From NCBI GenBank assembly GCA_964058845.1, contig CAXKVR010000019.1, forward strand, positions 62,001-126,000: a stretch of DNA of 64,000 nucleotides. The letters are read 5' to 3'. The translations under genes were made by a program, and so were the position numbers. Below the pieces are notes generated by a model that saw only the letters and a list, made by a program, of their open reading frames with translations, was not told the origin of the DNA and did not search any database. Positions 1 to 12,610 of the stretch are shown one piece after another. Every line of letters begins with the position of its first letter. Positions within the stretch are counted from its first letter, which is position 1. The DNA is from Carex sylvatica. Lineage: Eukaryota > Streptophyta > Magnoliopsida > Poales > Cyperaceae.

Positions 1-879
1 TAAAACTATATACGTATCTGTTTTTATTTTTTGGAAACGGATACGGTTTGAATATTAAATGGATATGAATACGGATCGGATATTAAACAGATACTAATAC
101 AAATATGGATATCATTAGAATACATAATGTGGATGTTGTACTAAAATTAACTTATTATTCGACAAATTATTTTTTTCAAATAAAAATTATTTAATAAACA
201 CAATTATTGTCAGTCTCCCAAATAATAATCACACTATCATCTATCATCTCCGTATGTTATTATTTAATTTTTATTTATTAAAATCATGTTTATATTAATT
301 CATTTACATTATTATAATAATCAATCGTAAAAAACAAAATTTCTTACTATGCTAAAATCTCTTGGCTTAAAGCACCAGAAGTATTTTATAACTATCTTTT
401 GAAATTATAGATGCAACTGTCTTTTGGTATGTTTGAAATTTCAATGTACTTGAAAGAATACAAGTTGACAGCTGTTTGCATTTTATGATTGTGGAGTAAG
501 AAGTGGAGTGAACCCCTTACTTCATATTTAAGGAGTCAAATGAGGAGTAAGATGGAGTAAGAGGTGAGCTAAACCGGAGTGACTTATTCCATCTAGAGAA
601 GTAGTTTAGCTTACTCTACCAAACATAATTAACTTACTCCACCTTAGTTTGGAGTAAGCAATTTACTCCGGTTTAAAGTTACTCCACAATCAAACATGAC
701 CTATGTAGTGGGTTTTACGGAGCAGATGGTTTAACAGATATCCAAAATTTAAAAATTTACGGATACGGATAATTATCCGTATCCGTATCCGTATCCAAAT
801 ATTCAAATATTCAAATCTGCAAAATTTCAGATACGGATCCGGATCCGTACTGATAATATCCGATCCGTTTGCACCCCTA
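1..879. mobile_element. hAT-like non-autonomous element, right end, interrupted
   Basis: The right end reads GATCCGTTTGCACCCCTA at about 862-879. The flanks at 1-130 and 735-860 carry many copies of GGATACGGAT in both orientations. The same ends (TAGGGGTG with A/C-AAACGGAT) and the same inner motif recur at 18883, 29159 and 50552, and one of those has an 8 bp TSD. The left terminus is not seen, so the element either starts left of the window or is degraded. A second palindrome (483-697) lies inside it. Classification as hAT rests on the sister copies. Confidence 0.5.
483..697. mobile_element. Short palindromic MITE, GATTGTGGAGTAA ends
   Basis: GATTGTGGAGTAAG at 487 is mirrored by TTACTCCACAATC ending at 691, giving a hairpin of roughly 200 bp. 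The interior repeats the motif GGAGTAAG and its complement many times. There is no coding capacity. No clear target duplication was found, so the superfamily is open. Confidence 0.55.
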
Positions 880-891
880 TCTAGCACTAAA

Positions 892-1726
892 TCTAGAGTT
901 CCATACTAACTATATACAAAGGAATAATACAAAAAAATAATGGGTTAAATCATTGGGCGATTGTTTTTTTAGAGGAAGAGGTTCAAATGGTCAAATGGTC
1001 AGATGGCACCTCATTTCTACGTGGCACTAGAATAGAGTTTGTATTGATTACGTACAACTCCGGTTTCTGATTTTCTGCGGCATGTATCTGTAGTTCTCAT
1101 TAGGTGTTTTATTGGAGAAGCTCATCTAACCGCGGTAACAACTTAAATAAAAATCTGTAATTCGATAATAATTTGAGTATAATTTAAAAATAATTTAAAA
1201 TTATACATTAAGTTCAGACTATAAATGTTAGTTTCACAAAAGAGCAAAAAAGTGAAGTACGGAAAAAATTAGCAAATAATCGGAAAACCGAATAATACAC
1301 GGACTGATTTGTCAATAGCTCAAATCAAAATTATTCATAAATAGTTTACAAATCTTTTTACTATGCATCTAGCTAGGCGTTAACCATTTAAATTAAAATT
1401 AGTCTATCTTCATTTTTTTGATAAGAATAATTGTTTTAGTAATTAGCTTAAGAAATGTATGTGCTAGCATAGATGTAGTTGGTTCTTAAAAATTAGTTGT
1501 TAGGTAGAAATGGCATGTAAAACTAAAAGATCAAGAGCAGGTTAATTAGCGTTACATGTTAATCTTAGCTAAATTAATAAAAACAAATGTTATTATCATT
1601 TTCTTTGTGACAAATGCATGGTCTAAAAGTGAAAACTCAAATTAATTTGCGTATCAATTTATAGCATGTACAAATTTTTATCTAACAATATACGTAAGTT
1701 TTTACTGAGGTTTCGAATAAGAGGTG
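892..1726. other. AT-rich intergenic sequence, nothing recognised
   Basis: No reading frame of interest, no terminal repeats and no RNA gene signature were seen here. The base composition matches the rest of the intergenic space. Confidence 0.5.
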
Positions 1727-2079
1727 GGATTCAATTACACTCTTTTTTTGTGACACCAGAGTACACTCTATATTTTTAAAGTTCAAACAGTTGATTCAAA
1801 CCGTTCAACATGATAGATATATTAAAATATACTTGCAGATCAAATTTTATATTTTTTTTACTATTTATTAAGATGGGTACAAAAATTCAATGGTCTAAAT
1901 ATAGCGATTTTGTTAAATACTTAATAAATAGTAAAAAAAATAAAAAAATAAAAATTTTGATTTATAAGCATATTTTAATATATCCATTATGTTGAACTGT
2001 TTGGATCGACTATTTGAACTTTGAAAATTTTATAAATTGAGAGTGTAATTTGGTGTCAAAAAAAAGATGTAATGAGTCC
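1727..2079. mobile_element. Degenerate foldback element
   Basis: The left end (ATTACACTC, then T-run, then GTGACACCA, from 1727) is mirrored by TGGTGTCAAAAAAAAGATG and TGAGTCC ending near 2079. The inner arms also pair: GTTCAACATGATAGATATA against TATATCCATTATGTTGAAC, and TTTACTATTTATTAAG against CTTAATAAATAGTAAA. The layout (arms of about 150 bp, tiny loop) matches the other small foldbacks of the window. No matching TSD was found. A short reading frame at 1810-1995 is an accident of the palindrome. Confidence 0.6.
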
Positions 2080-2517
2080 TGAATTCATTAATTAAGTCAT
2101 TGGTTTGCTTAAGATTTATTTTAACAAAAGTTCACATGCGTTGTCAATTTAATTAAAAATATAAATTATTAACAATTGATCGTACTACATAAGAGATTGA
2201 GGGTTCGAATGATGAGTCTCGAATCCAATATTATTATCAACAAATGTTCATATACATTTTGACTTTTAATAAAAATTCATAACTATCAACAATTGTTGAC
2301 AACTAGTTTTTTTAATTTAGTGATAAAAATAATATCTGTTGCATAATTGAAATTCAGGTAAAAGTTTTTTTTTATGAATATTTAAAATCTGATTAGCTTC
2401 ACCTCCGACCTTTACTATAAAAAAAACTATATAATTTTTTTTAACAGTAATTATCAACAATTGTTATTTCAGACTTTTAGTTCAAATCAATGTGTACTTT
2501 GATATCAGTGAGTATAA

Positions 2518-2656
2518 CTTCTTCTTCTTTTTTTTATATAAAGTGAGTGTGCATTTAAGTATTTTATTATGGTCTGAGGTGTATTAGACTTCTTCTTCTT
2601 TTTTATATAAAGTGAGTGTGCATTTAAGTATTTTATTATGGTCTGAGGTGTATTAG
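2518..2656. repeat. Tandem duplication, about 70 bp unit, two copies
   Basis: Two nearly identical adjacent copies (about 2518-2587 and 2588-2656) share the T/C-rich start, TATATAAAGTGAGTGTGCA and GGTCTGAGGTGTATTAGA. They differ mainly in the length of the T run, which suggests a recent local duplication. Confidence 0.85.
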
Positions 2657-2696
2657 AGTACGAGTGAGCTTATACACCATGTATAAATGTGAATTG

Positions 2697-3006
2697 GCCC
2701 GTACAATAAATTAATATTTTTATTTTTTTTAAGTTCAAATAATTAATTCAAAATTATTTAATATGATATAAAATTTTGCTTGTTCATCAAATTTTACATT
2801 TTTTTACTAGATAGAATCATTTGATCTTAAAATTTTAGACCATTCAACAGTAGTGATTTTCTACATGTTTAGAAAAATAATAAAATTAATTTTTAAAGAA
2901 AATAAAATTTATTTTGAATATGTTCACATAAAGATTATGTTAAACAGTTCAAATTAATTATTTAAATATAAAAAATAAAAATATTAATTTATATTTTATA
3001 ATACAA
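2697..3006. mobile_element. Degenerate foldback element
   Basis: AATTAATATTTTTATTTTTT near 2710 is mirrored by AAAAAATAAAAATATTAATT near 2975. Inner segments pair around TTCAAATAATTAATT and AATTAATTATTTAAAT. Non-coding. It has the same hairpin layout as the element at 1727-2079. The ends are approximate and no TSD was recognised. Confidence 0.5.
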
Positions 3007-5609
3007 ACTAATCCACGCCACGTACCATAGCATCATTCTGACTGAGAGTGCTGTAAAATGTGGGGATACTAGAGGCGAGTACACAGACGTTTATATACCA
3101 TGTGTGGTAAACAAAATGAATATTTTTTATTTTCAGGAAAGCAAACTAAAGAAATTGAAGACAAGGTGAGACTAGAATGGAAAAAACATAACGTACTGTG
3201 CCATGCTGTATTGTGAGTAATTCGCTATAATTTTAGTCTCGTGTTATAACTAAGTTAATTTTTTATGTGTTGTGACTAAAATATTAAGGAATAATCACAC
3301 CATGCGAATGATCACACCACTTAAGTCATGTTGTGCCTAAACGTGACGTGACTCGCATGATCATTTAATCATAATTTAAATTAATTTATTAAAATTTCAC
3401 TATTTAATTAAAATTTAACGGTTCTAATTACACATGACTCGCATGATCACGTGTTATATTGTGACTAGATTTTTACGTACAATATTATGCTAATTTTTTT
3501 AAAAATAATCACTATACTCAAATAATTATAATATAGAATACACAAATTACAATACATAACCTACATATATTGTGCCGTTCTGTGATGTAGCCGGCTCTGA
3601 CCTATCATTTTTTCCAGTCTACATAAGACACTGAAGACAGGTAGAGCTAACCAATTTGGGAAAGTGAGCCGAAGCAATGGGCTGAAATATAATACAATAT
3701 ATTCAGTGCGCATTTTGATTGACGCCAAATGGAAAGGGACTGCGATATACCAAAAAGTTTAGCTTGGACCATGTCAATACTTGTCGTCTTTAGCTTTTCT
3801 GAACCGCCATGGTGCCTTTCACATCATTTGATCAATCAACCTAGTTTGGTAATATATTTATATTGAATTCAGACTTGAACGCTACGTAGACGGTAAATCT
3901 CGACGCGGGACCGACTTAAAATTTTCTCATTCAAACTTCCTTTAAAGCGTCGAAGCATTAAGTTTTTTTTATTCTATTCTATAGTTTATTTAAATAAGGA
4001 AGTTAAGTAAGTTTTAAACAAAGTTGTTTTAGGCTAAATCAGTATCAGTATCAAATGAACTTAGATAAATTATTGTTAAAAAATGTTTTCGTAAATGTTT
4101 TAGGCTAGTGATGTTTAACAATCAATTTCTGAATGGGCCTGTTTAAGAAACTAAAAACCTTGAGCTTAAATTTTTATTCTAGTTAATATGTTAATGTTGT
4201 GGGCTAGTTAATCTTTTTGGGTAGTAGAGATTGTTCTAAATATAGCCCATATATTCTTTCCAAACCAGCCTGTAGGCCTCGAAATCTGTTTGTATAATTG
4301 TTAACGCTTAAACCAGCCCACAGGCCTCTGAATTTATTTTATCATGAAAATCGTAAAACTATTTTACTATTTTAAAAAAAAAAAGTTTCAAAGAAGCCTG
4401 CCCATTTTTAAATCCTAAATTTCTATGGTAAAGAAGAACTGGAAAACTGAGATCTAAGCATCCATTTCATACTTTTAAAAAAGGATTTGAGCGAAAGGAT
4501 ATTTTGTTTTTGTTTTCCATAATCATCATTCGCCAAGCTTGTTTCTCTAATAGAGAAATGGTCTAAGAGCAATGAAGAAAGATAAAAGGTTAAGAGAAAC
4601 AGAAGAAAAAGAAAAAAAAACTATTCCTTTTACTGTTGATGAAGAGTTAAATGTTAACTTGATGAATTGAAAAACAGGACAATTCAAAACAGAGCAGAAT
4701 GTTCAATGATGCTCATCTTTTAATATATGCATATTTAATTCACTGGAACTTTTCTGACATGCTTATGTAATAGTAATACTCAAGTTCATCTCTTTGTTTT
4801 TTTGAGTAAAAAGCATCTTTTTATTGTTCTGGTAAAGCTTTCAACAGAAACTTTTCTGTGATACCCATCATCTATTTGATGCAATGTTGCATAATTAATA
4901 TGTGATATCTATGCAGTTCTGATTTAGGATTCTACAGAGAGATCCTAAAAACTATTTGTTTCAAAATAGAAAGCTATCTTTTATTGTTGGTATTTGAATA
5001 TTTAAGTATCTGAATGTTTCAAAATAGAAAGCTATCTTTCTCAATTTTGGGTGGGCTCTCAGATTTTGCAGTGAACATTCAAGTCGCACAGTTCAAAGAA
5101 TTAACACCTCGAGCAGAGAAGATTTGTACGGACGAAGAGATATTATTTCACCATGTGGGCCCCGCATTAACCCAGATGCGGGGCCTAACAGAGAGTGCTG
5201 GACTGGGCCATTAATTGCACCTCTCTTAATAGTTTATGATCATGTTGATCTAACAAGGATTATTAAAACCAACTGAAATTGAGCACAAGGTTATTATTCT
5301 AATGTTTCTTCATTAGGCCCATAATGAAGGATCCTTTGGAGGTTGTACTGTAACAAATCTACAGTTGAAAACAAACTGATAGCCCAAAGCTTTTACAATA
5401 AATAAATTTACTTCAGCACCAAATTAAAGAGAAGCTGAAAAGCACAAGCAAAGTAAAGTAATGGTGCTTTCTTTCACATCATGGGATGTTAAATGCTTCC
5501 TTTATATTTCACATTTTTTGTTTTCCATCTCGGATAATCTAGTAGCAGTTGCTAACACCATAAATATTAAGTACATGATTCAGAAACCATTTGACTGAAC
5601 CCTTAATTT
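3007..5609. other. Intergenic sequence with minor direct repeats
   Basis: No gene is supported. ACTCGCATGATCA occurs twice (about 3351 and 3437). A 24 bp stretch around TTTCAAAATAGAAAGCTATC is repeated at about 4959 and 5017. GC-richer patches near 3880-3950 and 5080-5210 contain no frame that looks conserved. Confidence 0.45.
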
Positions 5610-6086
5610 GTTTTTTTTTTTATAAACCATTATTAAAAAAAGGAAATCTACCAAACCAACGTGATTAGTTCATAAGAATTGAATTGTCATTTCAGTCCGA
5701 ATTTCATTTTTTTTCGGACTGAAATGGTAATTCGGTACGAGGTGGTTTCACATATTTTCAATCCAGCGGCCACAAAAAATTCAAAAACTGTTTGGACCGA
5801 AATTGTATTTCGGTTCCACTGCATTATTTTGTTTTTACCCGAGAGCCAACGGTCAATCTCTTCTCTTTGTTCTCATTTGTTCTTCTTTTTTTTCGAACCG
5901 AACAAGCTCTCTTTTTTTCAACTATCAAAAATCATTTATTTTTTATTCTAATCACGAAGATTTGTATATTTTTGGAAGAAGAACAAAAAAAAAATAACAA
6001 ATAAAAAGTTCGGACCGAGTTGTCATTTCAATCCAAACTAAAAAAAAATAATAGACTGAAATGGTATCTCAGTCCATAAATGTTAC
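5610..6086. mobile_element. Truncated MULE relative with palindromic subterminal motifs
   Basis: The left end (G, T-run, then ATAAACCATTATTA) matches the TIR of the 44028-48424 MULE (ATAAACCATAATTA). The family's palindromic subterminal motif occurs five times: near 5680, 5714, 5796, 6011 and 6055 (for example GGACTGAAATGGTAATTC and GACCGAAATTGTATTTCGG). The right side keeps two motifs in opposite order but lacks the terminal ATAAACC sequence, so the right terminus is lost and no TSD can be read. Frames of 64-90 codons inside are low-complexity F/S-rich stretches, not genes. Confidence 0.7.
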
Positions 6087-7091
6087 ACCGAAAGCTACAT
6101 CATTCTAGTACGTACTACGATTGATTGTCAAAAGCTTTCTCATGTATAATTGTATAAAGCTATAGTAACTTTGTCTTACTAGTGAAAACTTAAATTTCTA
6201 AAAAGAAACATGTAAAATAAAAATATATTACTTCGTTCAGCTTAGAAAGCTACAAAGATAAAAATAAATACAGACGGGACAACTGAACTAGTCGACTTTA
6301 ACTGGTGACAACGATCCGATTTTTTTATTTATATCCAAAAAAATATATAAATTTAAAATACTAACCAAACCGTGCGTTTATTTCTAAAACTACCTAAATC
6401 GAAAAAAAAATTTTCAGTTTTAACACCAATTTTCGAAAAAAAAATTTCCGATAAATGAATATTAAAACCGGAAAAAATATTTCAGGTAATGAATTTCTGG
6501 AAAAAATTATTTTGATTTTGAAATCCAAAACCGGAATAATTTTTTCCGGTTTTAGGAGGTTTTTTTTTTTTTTTTTTTTTTTTTAGGAAAAATTTTTTTC
6601 CGAATTTTTTTTTCCGGATTTTTTTTTTCAGTTTTTTTTTTTGTATTAATGTATTAGAAATATTTAATATATTTCTTTAAAAATAGATGAAATATTATAT
6701 AATTTTCTTTATTTGAAAAACTGCTACTAACTATAGAAAAATTTAAATAAATTGATATTTGTATTAATTCTGTGTATTTTTGAATGATCTACATGCTGGT
6801 GTAATCACTTTTGCAGTTTGATTCTTGTATCAGTCCAAATTTGTTGATTTACCAGCAGATGTCAAATTTGATATATACACACATATGATACATATATTTT
6901 ATATATGTACTTAAATATCATTTTAGATTATTATTTTTTACTATTTTTTTATGTAGGTTACAAATCGATTGATCTAAAAATTCTGATAAAAAACAGTGAA
7001 TATGTTTAGAAAGATATATAGTACAAAAGAAGAAATAAAATTTAGTTTTCCAAATAATTTTTTATATAGAAAAAATATTTAGTTGTTAGAT

Positions 7092-7347
7092 TCGAATGTT
7101 TAAAGACTAAAAATAAAATATAATTTTATAAATCTATATTTCTATAGCACGGGTCGACAGATAACACAGAAGTGGTCAAGTGGACCTCTAAATACTTTTG
7201 TAAAAGTACAATTACAAAATCGAATGTTTAAAAACTAAAACTAAAAATATAATTTTATAAATCTATACTTCTATAGTACGGGTAGACAGACAACACAGAA
7301 GTCGTCAAGTGGACTTCTAAATACTTTTGTAAAAGTACAATCACAAA
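7092..7347. repeat. Tandem duplication, 128 bp unit, two copies
   Basis: Copies at about 7092-7219 and 7220-7347 both start TCGAATGTTTAAA and include CTAAATACTTTTGTAAAAGT. They differ at scattered positions. They lie in the loop of the copy A foldback. Confidence 0.85.
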
Positions 7348-7447
7348 AAAAAAACATGATAAAAAATACAATCTCATTTTGGTCACTTAGGATAAATTTT
7401 GCGGGTGCTAACGAAGATTCGGATAAATTTTGCATGTATATATATAT

Positions 7448-7846
7448 GAGGAGAGTTCAAATGCACCCAAATGCACCCTATCTTTCAAATCATTTTTCTC
7501 CGTTTTCAAAGTCTGAATAGTCAATCCGAACCGTTAGATGCGATCTATATATTAAGATGTGCTTGGAGACCAAATTTTACATTTTTTGGAAGTTTTTTAT
7601 CATTTTTTTAGATTTATTGAAAATCGCTGTTTTTAGCAAATCTGGACCATAAAAACCAGCGATTTTCAATAAATCTAAAAAAATAGTAAAAAAAATTCCA
7701 GAAAATATAAAATTTGGTCTCCAAACACTTCTTAATATATAGATCGTATCTAACGGTTCAAATTAACTGTTTTGACTTTGAAAATGGAGATAAAAGATAG
7801 GGTACATTTGGGTGCACCAAAATTTGGGTGCATTTGAACCCTCCTC
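7448..7846. mobile_element. Foldback MITE, GAGGAG-TTCAAATGCACCC ends
   Basis: This is a near-complete palindrome. The left end GAGGAGAGTTCAAATGCACC is mirrored by GGTGCATTTGAACCCTCCTC. The inner arms pair at GCGATCTATATATTAAGA and TCTTAATATATAGATCGTA, and around AAAATCGCTG and CAGCGATTTT. It is flanked by tatatatat on both sides, which fits a 9 bp TSD but also a TA microsatellite target. It is related to 37837-38199 and nested in foldback A. Confidence 0.8.
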
Positions 7847-7898
7847 TATATATATATATATAATATATGTACATATAAAATTATATGTATCATATGTG

Positions 7899-8324
7899 GA
7901 GGTTGGCTACTATGCTTATATAAGCATATCCCCACATATGCTTATAACTCATTTTTGTGCTTTCAATATCCAAATGGTCGATCTGAACTGTTCATCTTGT
8001 TGTCCATATTAATATGTGCTTGAAAACTAAATTTTATATTTTTCTGAATTTTTTTACTATTTATTAAGCCATTTTGAAAATCGCTGATCCAACGGTGGCT
8101 GCACAAAACAGTAAAATCAGCAGCCACCGTTGGATCAGCGATTTTCAAAGTGGCTTAATAAATAGTAAAAAAATTCAGAAAAATGTAAACTTTAGTTTCC
8201 AAGCACATATTAATATGGAGAACAAGATGAAATGGTTCAGATCGACCATTTGGACATTGGAAGCACAAAAATGAGTTATAAGCATATGTGGGGATATGCT
8301 TATATAAGCATAGTAGCCAACCTC
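7899..8324. mobile_element. Foldback MITE, GAGGTTGGCTACTATGC ends, copy 1
   Basis: The perfect 9 bp TSD tcatatgtg lies at 7890-7898 and 8325-8333. The element is almost entirely palindromic: GAGGTTGGCTACTATGC at the left, its complement at the right, and a centre built on CAGCCACCGTTGGATCAGCG. A second copy is at 32548-32971. Reading frames around 7812-8388 are by-products of the palindrome. The TSD length suggests a MULE-derived MITE. Confidence 0.9.
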
Positions 8325-8799
8325 TCATATGTGTGTATATATCAAATTTGACCTTTGCTGGTAAATCAGCAAATCTGAACTGATACAAGGATCAAACTGC
8401 AAAAGTGATTACACCAGCATGTAGATCATTCAAAAATACACATAATTAATACAAATTTCAATTTATTTGAATTTTTCTACAGTTAATAGCAGTTTTTCGA
8501 ATAAATCAAATTATATAGTATTTCATCTATTTTTGAAGAAATATATTAAATATTTATAATACATTAATACAAAAATAAATAAATGATAAAAACTGAAGAA
8601 AAAAAATTCGGAAAATTTTTTTTCCTAAAAAAAAAAAAAAAAATTTATTCCGGTTTTAATATCCATTTACCGGAAATTGGTGTTGAAATCGGAAATTTTT
8701 TTTTCATTTTGGGTAGTTTTCGAAATAAACGCACAGTTTGGCCAGTTTTTTAAATTTATATTTTTGTTTGGATATAAATAAAAAAATCGGGACAACGAT

Positions 8800-11700
8800 A
8801 GAACAAAAGAAATATGAAAAGCCTCGTTAAAAGAAAAGTTGTGTAAATGAAAAGTTTCAATGAGAGAGAGAGGCATTTAAAATGCCACATGCAATCTATA
8901 AACACCTCGATATCGACAGCTCCATAAATATCTATCGTGATCAGGTCATTAATCGTTTCCCATGCCATTTTTGTGAAGCTAATTTGTACTTCACCATACC
9001 TAAGGCAACATACAGTGTACGTAGGCAATATATTATATACGGATCGAGTTCAATGGAGTACAAAGGCAACGCAAATGTGTAATAAATTGCTCTTTTCGTA
9101 CCTCAGTGTGGCTCAGTCTCAGCGGATCGATAATGTATAGGTATTTAATTAGAGGTGTCAAGGGTACGAGTTAATTAGAGGTGTCAAGGGTACGAGTCGA
9201 ATCGGTGAAGGTACCTGTTATGATAATAAAAAATAATATTTATTTTTATCCGTTTTTTCAAATACGTTACAGATAAACGGATAAAAAATTATCATTGATA
9301 TTTTGATTTGTATTTCCAATAAAATATTTTTCAAAATAAAAAAAAAAATAATAAATACAACTAATTTATATTATAAAATTTTAATAAAATACAAAATTTT
9401 ATTGTATTATGTATCATCTTCATACAAATATATATATATATATATATTTAAATTATCTTGTACGAAAAAGATAAGTTAATGAAAAAAAAAAATCATTACT
9501 CTTATTCGTACGGTCGTATCTAATAAATTAACGAAAAAACTCTTACTATTATCTGTATTTTCAATATCGGATAAACAGTTAAAAGAGTGTCATTAACACG
9601 TCTGTATTTAATGGCTTATGAGATGGCCCGCTTTAGCCTGATAGCCGATATCAGTGTTTAAAAGAGAGAGAGAGAGAGAGAGAGAGTCAGAGAGAGGGTC
9701 CAACTTTTAATGTTTAGTTCAAACCTCCAGTAAAATAATGATTATGTCTTTAAAAAAACAAAAGGGGAACACACGCTGCAGATCATGAAAATGATATATA
9801 ATTATCAATACTGCATCACTGATAAATGATGGATAGCTAGGTATGTGAATTAGAAAACCAATTTTACTTGTAGAAAGCAAAAATGGGGCTATGTGTGCGA
9901 TCTTTTGGTCCTTTCGTTCAAAATACTAGAAAACAAAACACTAGTACCCACTAATTAGTATAAAATGGAAATGAACAGTTGACACTTGACAGACACTGAA
10001 ACTTCAAATCTCATAATATTGTTTGGTCAATGTAAAGGAAAAATAAAATAAAAGAAACGGATATGACTGACTATTAGCCAAGTCACATCATGGCATTATC
10101 TCAGTTAGATGTGACTTTGTAGTTGTAGTTGATTCTCGCCTGCACACATTTTCTCTGCTAGGAATAATTTCAACTGAGAAAACAAGCTGACGTCACTCCA
10201 AAAGCTGCTCCATCCTGTCAACCAATTAATTTGTAAAGCCCGGTAAATGGAAACAAGAAATGGGGCCTATGGGCTAAATTGGATTGGGCTATATTTTTTG
10301 GTCCAAGCCGTTTGTCAGGGGAATGCTGACGTGTGTGATGCTGTTGCATAGTAGTTCATGTGTTTGGTTTCGCCAAAAGTGCAGAGAAACAATAATTCAG
10401 CTGTAAAGCAGCTTTATGTCATCTCTTTTATTTTGAGAAATAATGGTTTGAATAGTTTGAATGTTGTTACTTTCTGATTGGCATTCAAAGAAAAGCCATA
10501 TATATGTGAAGTCAATTTACTAGATTATTGTATCAATCTTATAGACAAGTCAAATCTTCATTTCATAGTTGGAAAAAATAGAATCCTTTTCTCATACTCG
10601 TTCGAATTGAATGATGGTATTTTGATGATGTATCAAATAAACGATAAATTATAAAACGAAAATAAAATGTATATAGGATGCCTGCCTATTGGAACGGATC
10701 GATTTAGGGGCGGATTCAGTATTTTTGTCAGAAGAGAGGGTAAAAAAATATCGGATCGGATTTAAACACATTAACTAATTGAGTACTTGATAAAAAAAAT
10801 GCTTTATACTTTTCAACGCTATGATTTATACTTTCCAACGCTCTAATTTATAATTTCTGATGCTCTAACTTATAATTATAATCACCAATCATAATTAAAA
10901 AAATTATTTTGATTTTAACATTAAATTTAATATGAATTACAAAACAAACATTCAGAGGGGCAAAAAATTTCTGGAGAGACAAAGTTGATCGGAACGATAA
11001 ATCAATTTGAAAATTAGGTAGCTCCAAGGTCCATCTAAAGATTTCATGCCCACCTAATCATAATGAGTCGAAAGGTTTCTTCCTAAAACATGCATAAATC
11101 AATGTGTTAGCAATTTCAAAATAACTCGGGAAAAAAATAACAAAATGTATGTGAAAGATTCTCGAAACGCTTTAATCTGTTTGAAATTCATGCACAGATA
11201 AATCGTTGATAACAACTGCTAGCTTGCTCGGAGATCCACCACTCTTGAAAAAAACAATGAAGGTGCTTACCCATGTGGCACTGTTTTATTCGCAAGCTAC
11301 AGGAGTTTTCATGCCCAGTGATGTCAGCACGACCATATAAAATGTATTCATTAAAAAACATGGCATTGTCAAGAAAGACCCTCTCCCCAACAAGGGAAAA
11401 AGAAAATGGACCCTCTGTTGGGAACCAAATCCTCTTGCACGCTACGTACTTCCAATTTTTCTTACTCATGAGTTTGCAAAGAAAAAAGGTAAATTAATGA
11501 TGTTCACACAGAGCTCAGAGATGATTTGAAACAGAGAAGAGACCAGTAGGCGAGGAGTTATATTTATTTGATTGAAGATGCATGAGTACTGAGAATTAAA
11601 GACGGAATAAAGTTTGAAGTGGTGATAAAAAAAATGCAAACTCTAAGTACTAATCATACACAGATTCAAATCAAAATCCATGTAGACTTTGAAAAAATAG

Positions 11701-12602
11701 GCACAAAAATAAGAAATCCTAATTTACTGGGATTTATACAAGGTTAATTCTATAGGACCATGTATGGTAAACTTATTATTATTATTTTAGAATTCGTTTT
11801 TGCACGCCATTAAAATTTATAAAATAAATTTCTCACATATTAAATTGATGAGTTATTAATAAATCAAAAGTATAACATGCAACATATTAAAGGACCTTGC
11901 TACTTCTAATTTTATCAAGATTGTGAAGGTTATTCACAACTTTTTTTTCAATAAAGAGACCCCTGTATAGATGTCGGTTGTCCCATATTCATGTATAGGT
12001 TTATTTATTAAGAAAACTTGTATAACCTTCGCATTATGATGGTTGGAAACACAATTGTTAGTTATTGAATAGTATTGATTTTTTCTCTTCTCCGTCCGAT
12101 GGTGGTAGTCAATATTTATAGCCCATTATAATTCCACATCCACACGAGAGGAAATGAAGATGAGGGAAACATCGACCTATACCACCGTCAGAAGGGAAAA
12201 AGGGTAATGAGGGGGAACATCACCAAACAAATTTAAGGTAGGGGATTGGGACTTAAATATGGTGTAAGTGTGTGAAGAGGCGGTTGAGACATACAAGATA
12301 TTAAATACTTACAGATGTTATGGTTGAGAGACGCGACTGAATTGTACATATACAGCTAGAACTAAAAAACAGTGTTTGAAAACTGAACAAATAATACACA
12401 GTCTTTAAATAAAAGACCGTCTATTAAGTGGCACAATTTGATACGGTTCACTATTAAGGAATCGTGTACATATAAATGTGACTTACGGACACAGTTTTAA
12501 ACTTTCAGACCGTGTGTGTATGTTGAAACATTTTTTCACACGAACACTTCCTGTCATTACACACTGTTAATGTTGCATTTTTCGCATCTATTTATGATAT
12601 GC
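8800..12602. other. Intergenic sequence with short repeats
   Basis: No gene is supported. Visible structure: a 30 bp direct repeat around GAGGTGTCAAGGGTACGAG (9152 and 9176), a (TA)n tract near 9430, a (GA)n tract at 9662-9686, and a possible hAT-like end TAGGGGCGGATTCAG at about 10717. Frames at 8756-9140 and 11188-11497 overlap on both strands and match no family I know. Confidence 0.4.
9662..9686. repeat. (GA)n microsatellite
   Basis: About 12 GA dinucleotides in a row, followed by an imperfect GA-rich tail to about 9700. Confidence 0.9.
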
Positions 12603-12610
12603 CGTGTATG

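Larger units (their letters stand above)
6316..8790. mobile_element. Foldback element family CCGATTTTT, copy A, with nested insertions
   Basis: The perfect 9 bp TSD gacaacgat lies at 6307-6315 and 8791-8799. Terminal repeats start CCGATTTTTTTATTTATA. The arms are about 570 bp (left, to about 6888) and about 460 bp (right, from about 8334) and remain clearly complementary; GATTTACCAGCAGATGTCAA pairs with its partner at about 8350. The loop holds a 128 bp tandem duplication and two younger foldback MITEs (7448-7846, 7899-8324). The 9 bp TSD and long TIRs point to the Mutator superfamily. There is no transposase inside. Confidence 0.85.

Noticed and set aside
2195..2225. tRNA-like word GGGTTCGAAT
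   Set aside because: The acceptor and anticodon arms of a tRNA cannot be built around it.
5679..6004. Overlapping 64-90 codon frames
   Set aside because: Low-complexity T-rich sequence inside a truncated MULE; no conserved residues.
7812..8388. Pairs of similar short frames on both strands (MKIADPTVAA...), also at 32591-33124
   Set aside because: They arise because the foldback MITEs are palindromic, so the same peptide appears on both strands. No protein is implied.
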